A stretch of 64,000 bases of DNA from an uncultured Lachnospiraceae bacterium (GCA_910588875.1 CAJURT010000006.1:1-64000); one strand, 5' to 3'. Shown: positions 8,275 through 16,842, counted from the first letter of the stretch. Numbers and translations are program-made. Notes: generated from the letters alone by a model not told the origin.

Positions 8275-8312
8275 TTCGCGAGAATAAATGTGCCAATGCA
8301 GTACCGGCCATT

Positions 8313-9548
8313 TTATCGGTCAATCCGAAACCCTGCATAAGCATTCATCCCATGCTCATGGATATCCAGCCCTTCTAACTGCTCCTGGTCTGTGACCCGC
8401 AACCCCAGGGTCTTATCGATCACCTTAAATACTGCAAACATGGTGATCCCCGTCCAGGCCAGCACACCCAGGACTCCCAGGATCTGGGTTCCCAGAAGGG
8501 AAACCCCGCCCCCATAAAACAATCCCTGAAATCCGCTCCCCGGGGCAGAGGTCGTCGCAAACAGCCCCACAGCAATGGTTCCCCAGATACCATTACAAAA
8601 ATGCACTGCCACAGCGCCTACCGGGTCATCCACATGGATCACATAGTCACAAAACCATACCCCAAACACTACCAGCATCCCGGAAACCACCCCAACCGCA
8701 AATGCCCCCATGGCATCCATCACATCGCATCCCGCAGTGATGCCCACCAATCCGGCCAGGGAAGCATTCAGGCACATGGAAACGTCCGGCTTGCCATATT
8801 TCTTCCAGGTAAACACCATGCATACCACGGTTGCCACTGCCGGGGCAATGGTAGTGGTGGCAAAAATAGATGCCAGCTGCGGGCCGCTTGTCGCTGCCGC
8901 ACCATTAAACCCATACCAGCCAAACCATAAAATAAAACATCCAAGAGCCCCAATCACCACATTATGTCCCGGAATTGCATTGGGCGCCTTATCTTTTCCG
9001 TACTTCCCAAGGCGCGGCCCCTCCATCCAGGCACCGATCAGGGCCGAAAACCCACCTACCATGTGGATGGCACAGGAACCGGCAAAATCATGGAAGCCCA
9101 AGGCTGACAGCCATCCCCCTCCCCATATCCAGTGTGCCTCCACCGGATATACCACTGCCGATATCACCGCAGAATACACACAATAGGAAAGAAATTTCGT
9201 CCGTTCTGCCATCGCCCCGGATACAATTGTCGCCGCTGTGGCACAAAAAACCAGGTTAAACACAAAATTCGACCAGTCAAAATGTGCATAATCCGTTATA
9301 ATCTGAAGCGTGGGCAAGCCTACCAGGCCTCCCAGCGTATCTTCCCCCAGCAAAAGCCCAAACCCTAAAAACATAAATACAATAGTCCCTATGCAGAAAT
9401 CCATCAGGTTCTTCATAATAATATTCCCAGCATTTTTTGCCCGTGTAAAACCAGTTTCCACCATGGCAAAACCTGCCTGCATAAAAAACACCAAAGCTGC
9501 CCCTATCAAATACCAGATCTGAAATACCTCACTGAGAATCATTTCCAT
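8313..9548 (-). CDS. amt: Ammonium transporter, Amt/MEP/Rh family
   Basis: Membrane ammonium channel of 411 residues with about eleven helices. Family motifs are obvious: FFMQAGFAMVETGFTRAKN at the N-terminus, HWIWGGGWLSALGFHDFAGS, HMVGGFSALIGA, and the ADPVGA-like DDPVGAVAVHFCNGIWG with conserved pore histidines. It feeds ammonium to glutamine synthesis when nitrogen is scarce. It lies 218 bases downstream of the PII gene on the same strand, the classical glnB/glnK-amtB pairing in which unmodified PII blocks the channel. The region between the two genes contains only a low-complexity open frame that I do not support as a gene. GGAGGG precedes the ATG. Confidence 0.96.
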   Translation of the reverse strand: MEMILSEVFQIWYLIGAALVFFMQAGFAMVETGFTRAKNAGNIIMKNLMDFCIGTIVFMFLGFGLLLGEDTLGGLVGLPTLQIITDYAHFDWSNFVFNLVFCATAATIVSGAMAERTKFLSYCVYSAVISAVVYPVEAHWIWGGGWLSALGFHDFAGSCAIHMVGGFSALIGAWMEGPRLGKYGKDKAPNAIPGHNVVIGALGCFILWFGWYGFNGAAATSGPQLASIFATTTIAPAVATVVCMVFTWKKYGKPDVSMCLNASLAGLVGITAGCDVMDAMGAFAVGVVSGMLVVFGVWFCDYVIHVDDPVGAVAVHFCNGIWGTIAVGLFATTSAPGSGFQGLFYGGGVSLLGTQILGVLGVLAWTGITMFAVFKVIDKTLGLRVTDQEQLEGLDIHEHGMNAYAGFRIDR

Positions 9549-9766
9549 AATTTCCCTCCGCCTTTCCTTTTATGTTTTCTGGCAATCCTGTTCCCATCAG
9601 GCCATAGCCCGTCAAAACCATACTCTGCCCTGGCATAGCAGCCCGGCTGTCCCACGCCCTTGCCTGCCCAAACAAAAAAGGAAGAAAACCGCCGCCCTGG
9701 CTGTTATCTCCCTTGATAATAATCCATATTCCCTGTATGATTTTACCGGAAACCTTTGCCTGCCCA

Positions 9767-10105
9767 TTACAATGCACTCTCCCCGCGTTCTCCGGTACGG
9801 ATCCTTACCACATCCTGCACATCATAGATAAAGATCTTGCCGTCCCCATAATTCCCGGTATTGATCTCATGAAGCACACGTTCCACAATCCTGTCTGCAG
9901 CCTCCTCGCTGACAACGGTTTCCACCTTCACCTTTGGCAGCAGGTTCACCGTGTATTCTGTCCCCCGGTACATCTGCTTATAGCCCTTCTGGTTGCCATA
10001 ACCCATGATGTTACTGACCATAATGCCGCTTGCCTTGCTCTCCTCCAGTATCCCTTTCAGATCCTCCAGCTTCTCTGGCTTTATGATGATCTCCAGCTTT
10101 TTCAT
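9767..10105 (-). CDS. glnB: Nitrogen regulatory protein PII
   Basis: PII signal protein of 112 residues, the full family length. The T-loop reads YRGTEYTVNLLPK with Tyr51, the residue that GlnD uridylylates in proteobacteria; whether it is modified here is unknown. The B-loop (TGNYGDGKIFIYDVQDVVRIRTGE) that binds ATP/ADP and the C-loop are intact. It senses 2-oxoglutarate and energy charge and controls the Amt channel encoded downstream. Transcription starts from a strong promoter and must pass a leader terminator before the gene. Start is fixed by AGGAGG before the ATG at 10105. Could equally be called glnK because of its amt neighbour. Confidence 0.94.
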   Translation of the reverse strand: MKKLEIIIKPEKLEDLKGILEESKASGIMVSNIMGYGNQKGYKQMYRGTEYTVNLLPKVKVETVVSEEAADRIVERVLHEINTGNYGDGKIFIYDVQDVVRIRTGERGESAL

Positions 10106-10133
10106 ATAACGGTTCCTCCTTTTTGAAACATAT

Positions 10134-10172
10134 ACAAAAAACGAGGGTGTCTCCTAGGAAAACGCCCTCGTT
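10134..10172 (-). terminator. Leader terminator (attenuator) upstream of glnB
   Basis: On the minus strand ACGAGGGCGT pairs with ACACCCTCGT (one wobble) and is followed by six T residues. It lies between the glnB promoter and the glnB start codon, starting only about 10 bases from the expected transcription start. A terminator in that place means the operon is probably controlled by antitermination. The hairpin has an 11-base loop. I see no classical riboswitch fold. Confidence 0.7.
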
Positions 10173-10186
10173 CTTTGTTACGCTTT

Positions 10187-10214
10187 ATTATATTCCCATT
10201 TCCCCAAAAGTCAA
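10187..10214 (-). promoter_or_regulatory. Promoter of glnB-amt
   Basis: Minus-strand TTGACT (10209-10214), 16-base spacer, TATAAT (10187-10192). Expected start of transcription is near 10180, just before the leader hairpin. Confidence 0.75.
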
Positions 10215-10297
10215 ATACATTTTTTCGCCGCTTTCCCCGGTAATTTCATGAAAAATTGACAAACCCACAGAAAAACCGGCAAAATCCGAAAAAACCC

Positions 10298-10325
10298 TTG
10301 CATTTTTCCTTTCCTTGTATATAAT
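10298..10325 (+). promoter_or_regulatory. Promoter of ispE-gntR
   Basis: TTGCAT (10298-10303), 16-base spacer, TATAAT (10320-10325). Directly downstream is the palindrome TGTATACA (10330-10337) and repeated ATACAA units up to about 10372, a possible operator for the GntR protein encoded in the same operon. Nothing else is apparent in this 302-base divergent region apart from the glnB leader. Confidence 0.7.
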
Positions 10326-10407
10326 ATATTGTATACAGTTTTTATTATACAAAATACAATGTGCAATACAAAAAATCCTGCAAAATCACAAAGGAGTATT
10401 TTCAGCC

Positions 10408-11316
10408 ATGATTAAACATCTGAGCCTGAAAGCTTATGGAAAAATCAACCTTGGCCTTGATGTCCTGCGCAGGCGGGAGGACGGCTATCATGAAGTCCGC
10501 ATGATCATGCAGACCGTGGGTATCTTTGACCGCATCGACCTGGCCCGGGAAGAGCAGCCCGGTATCCGTATTGAGACAAACCTGTTTTACCTGCCTACCA
10601 ACGAGAACAACCTTGTATATAAGGCAGCAAATCTGCTGATGGAAGAATTCTCCATCTCTGAGGGCGTTTCCATCCAGCTGCGCAAGTTCATCCCCGTCTC
10701 TGCCGGCATGGCAGGGGGAAGCAGCGATGCCGCAGCCGTGCTGTTTGGCATCAACAAAATGTTCCGTCTGGGGCTTACCATCCGCCAGCTGATGGAACGC
10801 GGAGTAAAGATCGGTGCAGATGTCCCCTACTGTATCCTGCGCGGCACTGCCCTCTCTGAAGGCATCGGCGAGATCCTGACCCCTCTTCCGGCCGCCCCCC
10901 AATGCCAGGTACTGATCGCCAAGCCCGCCATCAATGTGTCCACGCGCTTTGTCTACACTAACCTTCATGCCGACCAGCTAAAGCCGGAACAGCACCCGGA
11001 CATTGACAGCATCCTTGAGGGCATCCGCCACCGGGACATCCGCCAGGTTGCCGCCAATTTAGGAAACGTGCTGGAAACCGTCACCATAAAGGAACATCCC
11101 GTTATCCAGGAAATCAAGGATAAGATGCTTGGGTACGGCGCTGCCGGCTCGCTGATGAGCGGAAGCGGCCCCACTGTATTCGGGCTTTTCACAGACCCGG
11201 CTGCGGCAGAGCAGGCCTTTGAGCAGTTCCGCTCCGGCTCCGATTCCGCACTTGCCAAACAAGTGTACCTGACTAACTTTTACAATACAAAAAATACCCC
11301 TTCACTGGAAATTTAA
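10408..11316 (+). CDS. ispE: 4-diphosphocytidyl-2-C-methyl-D-erythritol kinase
   Basis: Cytosolic GHMP kinase of the MEP isoprenoid pathway; phosphorylates the 2-hydroxyl of 4-diphosphocytidyl-methylerythritol. With the start at 10408 (AAGGAG upstream) it has 302 residues, the usual length. The N-terminal motif AYGKINLGLDVLRRREDGYHEV, the GHMP ATP loop PVSAGMAGGSSDAA at residues 96-109, and the C-terminal LMSGSGPTVFGLF are all family hallmarks. An upstream in-frame ATG at 10315 lies inside the promoter and is rejected. The gntR gene follows after 20 bases and is surely co-transcribed. Confidence 0.97.
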   Translation: MIKHLSLKAYGKINLGLDVLRRREDGYHEVRMIMQTVGIFDRIDLAREEQPGIRIETNLFYLPTNENNLVYKAANLLMEEFSISEGVSIQLRKFIPVSAGMAGGSSDAAAVLFGINKMFRLGLTIRQLMERGVKIGADVPYCILRGTALSEGIGEILTPLPAAPQCQVLIAKPAINVSTRFVYTNLHADQLKPEQHPDIDSILEGIRHRDIRQVAANLGNVLETVTIKEHPVIQEIKDKMLGYGAAGSLMSGSGPTVFGLFTDPAAAEQAFEQFRSGSDSALAKQVYLTNFYNTKNTPSLEI

Positions 11317-11336
11317 GATAATAAGGAGAACGCCCC

Positions 11337-12011
11337 ATGGCACATGAATTAAAAGTAAACATGAATGAATATCTGCCTCTTCGGGATGTGGTTTTCAACA
11401 CCCTGCGCCAGGCTATTTTAAAAGGAGAACTGGAACCCGGCGAACGGCTGATGGAAATCCAGCTTGCTGACCGCCTTGGCGTCAGCCGTACCCCCATCCG
11501 GGAAGCCATCCGCAAGCTGGAACTGGACGGGCTGGTACTGATGATCCCCAGGAAAGGGGCTGAGGTTGCCCGCATTTCAGAGAAAAGCCTTCGGGAAGTC
11601 CTGGAGGTGCGCCGTTCCCTGGAAGAACTCGCCACGGAACTCGCCTGCCAGAGGATGGACGATGACGCCCTGGCTCAGCTGGAAGAAGCGCAGAAATCCT
11701 TCCGCGATGCCATCCAAAGCGGCGGCCTTATGGCAATCGCCGAAGCCGACGAGCATTACCACGACATTATCTACCGCGGCACCGGCAATTCGCGCCTGGT
11801 GCAGATCCTCAATAACCTCCAGGAACAGATGTACCGCTACCGCCTGGAATACATCAAGGACACTGCCAAACATCAGATCCTGGTTGTGGAACATGACCAC
11901 ATCCTCCGCGCCCTGAAAGACCGCCGGGTGTCCGAGGCCAAGGCCGCTGTCCGGGAGCACATCGACAACCAGGAGATCACCGTTTCCCGGAATATTAAAG
12001 AACAGCAGTAA
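11337..12011 (+). CDS. GntR-family transcriptional regulator, FadR/FCD subfamily
   Basis: Regulator of 224 residues. The N-terminal winged helix is complete (LRQAILKGELEPGERLMEIQ, then LADRLGVSRTPIREAIRKLE and GLVLMIPRKGAEVA). The rest is an alpha-helical FCD ligand domain with the metal-site pattern of this group, including D and H residues in EADEHYHDIIY and REHID near the end. It follows ispE in one operon, an arrangement that does not reveal its target. The TGTATACA palindrome in the operon promoter is of the kind bound by FCD regulators, so autoregulation is possible. Convergent with the YesL-like gene, eight bases apart. Confidence 0.9.
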   Translation: MAHELKVNMNEYLPLRDVVFNTLRQAILKGELEPGERLMEIQLADRLGVSRTPIREAIRKLELDGLVLMIPRKGAEVARISEKSLREVLEVRRSLEELATELACQRMDDDALAQLEEAQKSFRDAIQSGGLMAIAEADEHYHDIIYRGTGNSRLVQILNNLQEQMYRYRLEYIKDTAKHQILVVEHDHILRALKDRRVSEAKAAVREHIDNQEITVSRNIKEQQ

Positions 12012-12019
12012 AAATCCCT

Positions 12020-12709
12020 TCACTGGCCGGGCTTTCCCCCGGCCTCTATCTCATCCAGGGGATGCTCTTTTTGGTCTTCCTCCTTTGGCATATATCTGTC
12101 AAACACCCCTACGATCACATAAGAATTCAAAAATGCCAGCAGCGGGAAGCCGAACAGCAGCAGCAAAGCCTGCAGCATGGGCAGCACAAAGATGGCGGCC
12201 ACCAGCAGGCAGGCATCCATCAGCAGGATCCCCACCGTATGGCCGCAGTGGCGCACGGACATGAAAAATGCATTGAAAAGAGTTCTTTTCACCGGATTGT
12301 AAAACCGCGCCTGCAGCGGAAATACAAATGTCATGACAAAGAGATACATCAGCGAAAACCCGCCGAACACTGCCACCATCATGGTCCGAAAGGCAGAGGG
12401 CGTATTCTGCAGCACAAGGAAAAAGTATAAGTCAAACCCCAGCAGGCATCCCAGAACCAGCAAAATCAGCCAGAGAACTGTGGCCTGCCGGAAATTCTCC
12501 TTAAACGATTTGAAAAAGGAACGGATCGTGGGCCCTTCCTCATCCCGCACCAGCTTTAACGTCACATAATAAACTGCCGTGGTGGAGGCCCCGACTGTCA
12601 CTATCGGGATGCTTAAGGCCACCCACAGGACATTCAGGATCAGGACATCACAAAATTTGCCGATAAACCTCCACACCGGGTTGTCATAATTAAAAATTCC
12701 GGATAACAT
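12020..12709 (-). CDS. YesL-like (DUF624) membrane protein
   Basis: Integral membrane protein of 229 residues with about five or six helices, matching the YesL/DUF624 family: the N-terminal FNYDNPVWRFIGKFCDVLILNVLW and the GASTTAVYYVTLKLVRDEEG motif are diagnostic. Family members often lie beside carbohydrate-use genes in Firmicutes, but no activity is established. The start at 12709 has GAGGAGGAG seven bases upstream; longer in-frame starts at 12745 and 12742 lack a ribosome site. The acidic C-terminal tail is cytoplasmic by the positive-inside rule. It stands alone, divergent from the next gene. Confidence 0.85.
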   Translation of the reverse strand: MLSGIFNYDNPVWRFIGKFCDVLILNVLWVALSIPIVTVGASTTAVYYVTLKLVRDEEGPTIRSFFKSFKENFRQATVLWLILLVLGCLLGFDLYFFLVLQNTPSAFRTMMVAVFGGFSLMYLFVMTFVFPLQARFYNPVKRTLFNAFFMSVRHCGHTVGILLMDACLLVAAIFVLPMLQALLLLFGFPLLAFLNSYVIVGVFDRYMPKEEDQKEHPLDEIEAGGKPGQ

Positions 12710-12877
12710 AGCTTGTCTCCTCCTCAAATCTTCTCTCTGCATCAACTATGTATTATTATAGCGAACCACAGCACAAATTGCAATTTTCTTTTGGCTTTTT
12801 CCATTTCACTTCCCCTGTTTTTATGCTATACTGATACATTATACTTTAAATCATACAGAACGGAGAAATCAAAACCT

Positions 12878-13603
12878 ATGAAGATAACGGAAGAGTCCAT
12901 GCGCCAGCAAAAACACCCGCAGCCTCCCGCCCCCAAACCGGAGCCGGAGCCAAAACGCAGCGAACTGGAAAAGCTAAAAGCCATGTGCTGGAAAGACCGC
13001 GCCTGGTATATCTGGAACTATTACAAAGTACACATGGCCTTGGTTGTGGTTGCTGTTTTAATCCTGCAGGTGGTTATCACCTCCATCTACCGCGGAACCT
13101 TTGATACCGTGCTCTACTGCATGGTCATCAACAGCCGTTCTGAGGAAGAGATCAACCTGTCTACCTTGCAGGAGGATTTCCCTGCCTGGCAGAATCTGGG
13201 CAAGAAAGAACTGGTGAACGCAGAATCCGTCTACATCACCTACGGAGACAACGCCTCGGAACTGAGTTATGCCACCCTGGCCAAGATTTCCGCCCTGGTT
13301 TTTTCCCGGGACTTAGACATTATGATCGGCGATAAGGAGACGATCAGCCACTTTGCCGCCTTAAACGGATATCTGGATCTGGAACATAGCCTTTCCCCGG
13401 AACTGCTGCCGCTGGTGGAAAACCGGCTTTTTTATGTCTCCGGTGAGGATGGCGCCAAACGTGCCTATGCGGTGGATATCAGCGGCACCACCTTTGCCGC
13501 CGACACCCATCTGGGGAAGGAAGCCTCTCTGCTAGCCATCGTCAGCAATACGGCCCGCAGAGACAATACCGATGCCTTGCTCCGCTACATCCTGGCTCCG
13601 TAA
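12878..13603 (+). CDS. Hypothetical membrane-anchored protein
   Basis: Protein of 241 residues that I do not recognise. Visible parts: a proline- and lysine-rich cytoplasmic N-terminus (about residues 10-45), one membrane segment at about residues 51-70 (MALVVVAVLILQVVITSIY), then an extracytoplasmic domain of about 165 residues with no cysteines beyond one near the membrane and no catalytic motif. It may be a small sensor or assembly protein. The start at 12878 has CGGAGA upstream, and an extended -10 (TATGCTATACT, near 12822-12832) supports a promoter. The last 62 bases overlap the convergent GNAT gene. Confidence 0.65.
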   Translation: MKITEESMRQQKHPQPPAPKPEPEPKRSELEKLKAMCWKDRAWYIWNYYKVHMALVVVAVLILQVVITSIYRGTFDTVLYCMVINSRSEEEINLSTLQEDFPAWQNLGKKELVNAESVYITYGDNASELSYATLAKISALVFSRDLDIMIGDKETISHFAALNGYLDLEHSLSPELLPLVENRLFYVSGEDGAKRAYAVDISGTTFAADTHLGKEASLLAIVSNTARRDNTDALLRYILAP

Positions 13604-14294
13604 GGGAAAATCCCAATTTCTGCAAAAGCCCGGCGGAGGCGTAATTGGACGCCTCCACAACGGCATAGATCCCTTTTGCTGCCTCTTTGTACTCTTCCCA
13701 CACGTAATCGATCACCATCCGGCAGGCTTCCTGTGCGTATCCCTGACGGCGCCAGGGTTTAAAGATATGGTATGCAAGTTCAAAATACCCATTCCCATCA
13801 CAGTTGGTTAACCCTGCTTTCCCCAATATCTTCCCATCTCTTTTACGTTCCACCGCCCACAGCCCATATTCCAGGAACCGGTATTGGCTTTGGATATAGG
13901 CTGCCAGCTTCTCCCTCTCATAAAATACCCGGTCTGCAGCCTGGTCTCCCGGCTCCTCAGGAATCTGCATGGCATCCCCAACGGTGAATTCCCTAAGCCG
14001 CAGCCGGTTATTCTCTGCAATCTTCCAGGGCAGTCCCCGCTCCCGCCTTACCACCCGTTCCAGATACCGCCCATCCGCTGCATCTATCGATTCCACCAGA
14101 TAATCCGCCATCGGAAGCTGCCCCCTGCCATCCTCCCCCAGACAACCCACAATGACCCTCCCTGCCGCTTTCGCAGCAAGAAGGGCCTCTGCTTCATCTG
14201 AGATCAGGACACGGCAGCAAATATCTTCCACAACCACGTCACGTTCCCAAACCATCTTTGATCCATTCACCTCATGCCTTCTCTGGCTCCCCAT
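13542..14294 (-). CDS. GNAT-family N-acetyltransferase with extra N-terminal domain
   Basis: Protein of 250 residues. The C-terminal part (about 100-245) is a RimJ/RimL-like GNAT domain: LRLREFTVGDAMQI start strand, ELAYHIFKPWRRQGYAQEACRMVIDYVW carrying the acetyl-CoA pyrophosphate loop, and VEASNYASAGLLQKLGF at the end. The first about 90 residues form a separate alpha/beta module (VLISDEAEALLAAKAAGRVIVG) ending in RRERGLPW; its function is not known to me. The gene overlaps the cyclophilin gene by 23 bases, so it is translationally linked as the last gene of a five-gene operon. An internal ATG at 14255 with GGA upstream is an alternative start. Confidence 0.8.
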   Translation of the reverse strand: MGSQRRHEVNGSKMVWERDVVVEDICCRVLISDEAEALLAAKAAGRVIVGCLGEDGRGQLPMADYLVESIDAADGRYLERVVRRERGLPWKIAENNRLRLREFTVGDAMQIPEEPGDQAADRVFYEREKLAAYIQSQYRFLEYGLWAVERKRDGKILGKAGLTNCDGNGYFELAYHIFKPWRRQGYAQEACRMVIDYVWEEYKEAAKGIYAVVEASNYASAGLLQKLGFSLTEPGCSGARHRYCLCGPYC

Positions 14295-14790
14295 ATTCCT
14301 CGCCGAAGGTTTCCACTGTCATGCTCCTGATCTTTTGCTCCTTTAAGGGCCGGTCATTAAAATCCACCCGCACCTTTGCAATCCGATCCACCACATCCAT
14401 GCCCTCAACCACCTTGCCGAAGGCCGCATAGCTGCCGTCCAGATGGGGGGAATCCTCATGCATGATAAAGAACTGGGATCCGGCGGAATCCGGCATCATG
14501 GAACGGGCCATGGAAAGCACTCCCCTGGTATGCTTTAAGTCATTGGCAAAGCCGTTCTGCAAAAACTCCCCTTTGATGGAATATCCGGGGCCGCCCGTCC
14601 CGCTCCCCTGCGGGCATCCTCCCTGGATCATAAACCCCTCAATCACCCGATGGAAAATCAGGCCGTCGTAATATCCCTTGCTTACCAGGCTGACAAAATT
14701 CTTCACTGTATTTGGCGCCACATCCGGATACAATTCTGCGCGGATCACGCCCCCCTCTTCCATGGTAATGGTTACTTCCGGGTTCTTCAT
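14272..14790 (-). CDS. Cyclophilin-type peptidyl-prolyl cis-trans isomerase
   Basis: Cytoplasmic cyclophilin of 172 residues that isomerises X-Pro peptide bonds. Family motifs: VAPNTVKNFVSLVSKGYYDGLIFHRVIEGFMIQGG with the catalytic Arg in FHRV, the GTGGPGYSIKGEF loop, SAGSQFFIMHED, and DGSYAAFGKVVEGMDVVD. No signal peptide. The start at 14790 overlaps the stop of the ATP-grasp gene as ATGA, with GAGAGGAGAG just upstream, so it is translationally coupled to it. The earlier in-frame ATG at 14811 would enlarge the overlap without a better ribosome site. Confidence 0.95.
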   Translation of the reverse strand: MKNPEVTITMEEGGVIRAELYPDVAPNTVKNFVSLVSKGYYDGLIFHRVIEGFMIQGGCPQGSGTGGPGYSIKGEFLQNGFANDLKHTRGVLSMARSMMPDSAGSQFFIMHEDSPHLDGSYAAFGKVVEGMDVVDRIAKVRVDFNDRPLKEQKIRSMTVETFGEEYGEPEKA

Positions 14791-15995
14791 CCCTCTCTCC
14801 TCTCTCTGCATTCCAAAATGTTTTTGTAAAACCCTTCCAGTTCCTTCTTTGTGTCAAATACTGCCACATACATCTGGTTGCCCATGGCACCGGACAGTAC
14901 ATCCGGAAGGCGCTCCGCCATCTTCATGCAGCTGCCGTAACGCTCCATCACGTCCCAGTCTGTCATCACAAAATCCTTGCCGTCACGGCGTCCGGCAAAA
15001 GCACAGTAAGCATGCTTGCCTACCGGCACCGTGGATTTGTTGAAGGCAACCATATCTGCCCATATCTTATAGACATTCGTACTGTGGGCAAAATTAATCA
15101 TATCCGGGGTAAATCCTCCACAGGGCCGCATATTGACCTCCAGGGCCACAATATCCCCCTTCTTGCCCATCCCTTTCTGGTTCCTGGTCAACCGGAAAAA
15201 TTCAAAATGGACAAACCGGCTTTTTACCCCAAAACTCTTCACCGCCGCACGCCCGGCCTTACGGGTATCCTCCGGCAGGTTCTTTACAATATAATAGATG
15301 GAGTTATCCTCATTATTCACAATATCCATGATCGACATGGGCGTCACATTGCCGGTCTCAAACATCGGTTCCCCCTCCGCATCGATGATCGCATCGTAGG
15401 AATTGACCTCCGCATAGATGAATTCCTCCATGATATACTGCACCCCAGGAATGCGCTTCCCCAGGAAATCCTCCAGCTGTTTGCCGTCCTCAATCTTCCA
15501 GGTATCGGATGCGCCCACGCCATTGTCCGGTTTGGCCACCACCGGATAGCCCACCTCATCGATAAATGCCTGGCATCCATCCAGGTCTTCTACCATATGG
15601 TAGCGGGCTACCGGGATACCCGCCTTAATATAGTACTCCTTCATTTTGGATTTATACTTCACCCTCGGCATATCCTCCACATGGAAACCGCTTCGGATAT
15701 TAAAATCTGTGCGCAGCCTGGCATCCCGCTCCAGCCAGTACTCATTATTCGACTCCAGCCAGTCAATGCGCCCGTGCTTAAACGTCAAAAATGCCACGGC
15801 CCGGTACACCTCGTCTTCGTTTTCCAGGCTGCCGACCTTGTAATACTCATTGAGGCTGTCCTTTAATTCAGGAGCCAGTTCCTCATATGGCTGATCCCCG
15901 ATCCCCAGCACATTCATGCCATTGTTTTTCAGTTCCCGGCAGAACTGCCAGTAATTGGTAGGGAAATTGGGCGAGATAAAAATAACGTTTTTCAT
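14787..15995 (-). CDS. ATP-grasp domain carboxylate-amine/thiol ligase-like protein
   Basis: ATP-grasp enzyme of 402 residues. The N-terminal Rossmann-like part (VIFISPNFPTNYWQFCRELKNNG) is followed by the ATP-grasp lid (GYPVVAKPDNGVGASDTWKIED around 160-180) and catalytic Mg-binding residues in VALEVNMRPCGGFTPDMIN near residues 295-315. Such enzymes ligate a carboxylate, activated as acylphosphate, to an amine or thiol; the substrate is unknown. It is third in an operon after two serine esterases and is coupled by ATGA overlap to a cyclophilin gene. Not a match to D-Ala ligase, GshB or biotin carboxylase, all of which have different surrounding motifs. Confidence 0.85.
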   Translation of the reverse strand: MKNVIFISPNFPTNYWQFCRELKNNGMNVLGIGDQPYEELAPELKDSLNEYYKVGSLENEDEVYRAVAFLTFKHGRIDWLESNNEYWLERDARLRTDFNIRSGFHVEDMPRVKYKSKMKEYYIKAGIPVARYHMVEDLDGCQAFIDEVGYPVVAKPDNGVGASDTWKIEDGKQLEDFLGKRIPGVQYIMEEFIYAEVNSYDAIIDAEGEPMFETGNVTPMSIMDIVNNEDNSIYYIVKNLPEDTRKAGRAAVKSFGVKSRFVHFEFFRLTRNQKGMGKKGDIVALEVNMRPCGGFTPDMINFAHSTNVYKIWADMVAFNKSTVPVGKHAYCAFAGRRDGKDFVMTDWDVMERYGSCMKMAERLPDVLSGAMGNQMYVAVFDTKKELEGFYKNILECRERREG

Positions 15996-16089
15996 AATAC
16001 TTTCCTTCCTTTTTTCTGTAATGTGCCCTCTTTAAGGATGATGCCGCATCCTGTTTTTGTTCCTTTTTCCGTATGCCGTATTTCCCTTC

Positions 16090-16842
16090 CTACTCCAGCA
16101 GATATGGCAGGAAATATACCACCTGCTTGTACCACCACGGCCAGTCGTGGGCACAGTCAAACCCCCAGTAATCCACCCAGGCATGGATCCCTTTTTCCTC
16201 CAATACCCTTTGCAGCTGCCTTGTGGAATCCGGTATCTCCCATGGCCCCTGCCCCACGCAGATCACCGCCTTGTTCCGGTTATACAAGCCGATATATTCA
16301 TGGTCACCGGGCATGTTCGGCAGGTAATGCAGCGGTGAATTCAGATACACAGTCCCGTCCATATACCCATGGAACCCATAATCAGCCGTGTAGATCCCGC
16401 TCAGCGCCAGCAGCCGGTCAAAAATACCCGGGAAGCGGAAATACAGGTTGGCCGCATGGGTCGCCCCCAGGCTGCTGCCAAAGGCCAGCACACCCGGCTC
16501 GCCATCCCAGCCGTTGCGCTCATTGGCCATCCAGCGCATAAACGGCACCATCTCGTCAACGATATAATGGATCCATTGCTCATGGCGCCAGCTGCGCCAT
16601 GCCGGATCCCCGAACCGGTTGGACCAGGTCTCCATATCCATGGTATCGATGGCAAACACCATCACCTGCCCCGATTCAATCCAAGGTGACCACACATCCG
16701 CCATCTTATAATTCTCAAAATCAAAAAACCGGCCGTCCTGGCAGGGGATGAACAGCGCCGGGCGCCCTGCATGCCCATACACCTTGCACTCCATGTCCCG
16801 CCCCAAGGCCGGGCTGTATTTCCTGAAATATTGTACTTCCAT
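16090..16842 (-). CDS. Alpha/beta-hydrolase-fold esterase, first paralogue
   Basis: Serine hydrolase of 250 residues in the esterase-D/enterochelin-esterase-like group. The nucleophile elbow is AFGSSLGATHAANL with Ser124; aspartate candidates lie in the last third, and the catalytic histidine is probably in FDCAHDWPWW near the C-terminus. No signal peptide. I choose the ATG at 16842 (MEVQYFRKYS) because GGAG lies six bases before it and family members begin in this way; a TTG at 16923 would extend it by 27 residues and overlap the upstream esterase gene. The high tryptophan content is notable. It lies between a second esterase and an ATP-grasp gene. Confidence 0.82.
   Translation of the reverse strand: MEVQYFRKYSPALGRDMECKVYGHAGRPALFIPCQDGRFFDFENYKMADVWSPWIESGQVMVFAIDTMDMETWSNRFGDPAWRSWRHEQWIHYIVDEMVPFMRWMANERNGWDGEPGVLAFGSSLGATHAANLYFRFPGIFDRLLALSGIYTADYGFHGYMDGTVYLNSPLHYLPNMPGDHEYIGLYNRNKAVICVGQGPWEIPDSTRQLQRVLEEKGIHAWVDYWGFDCAHDWPWWYKQVVYFLPYLLE

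Noticed and set aside
9529..9777. 82-codon open frame filling the gap between glnB and amt
   Set aside because: Low-complexity, glycine-rich translation without a ribosome site or any recognisable feature; it overlaps both real genes at its ends.
10360..10372. CAATACA near ispE as a member of the arabinose repeat set
   Set aside because: A 7-mer is expected several times by chance in a window this size, and the single copy here has no partner in the same spacing or any sugar gene nearby.
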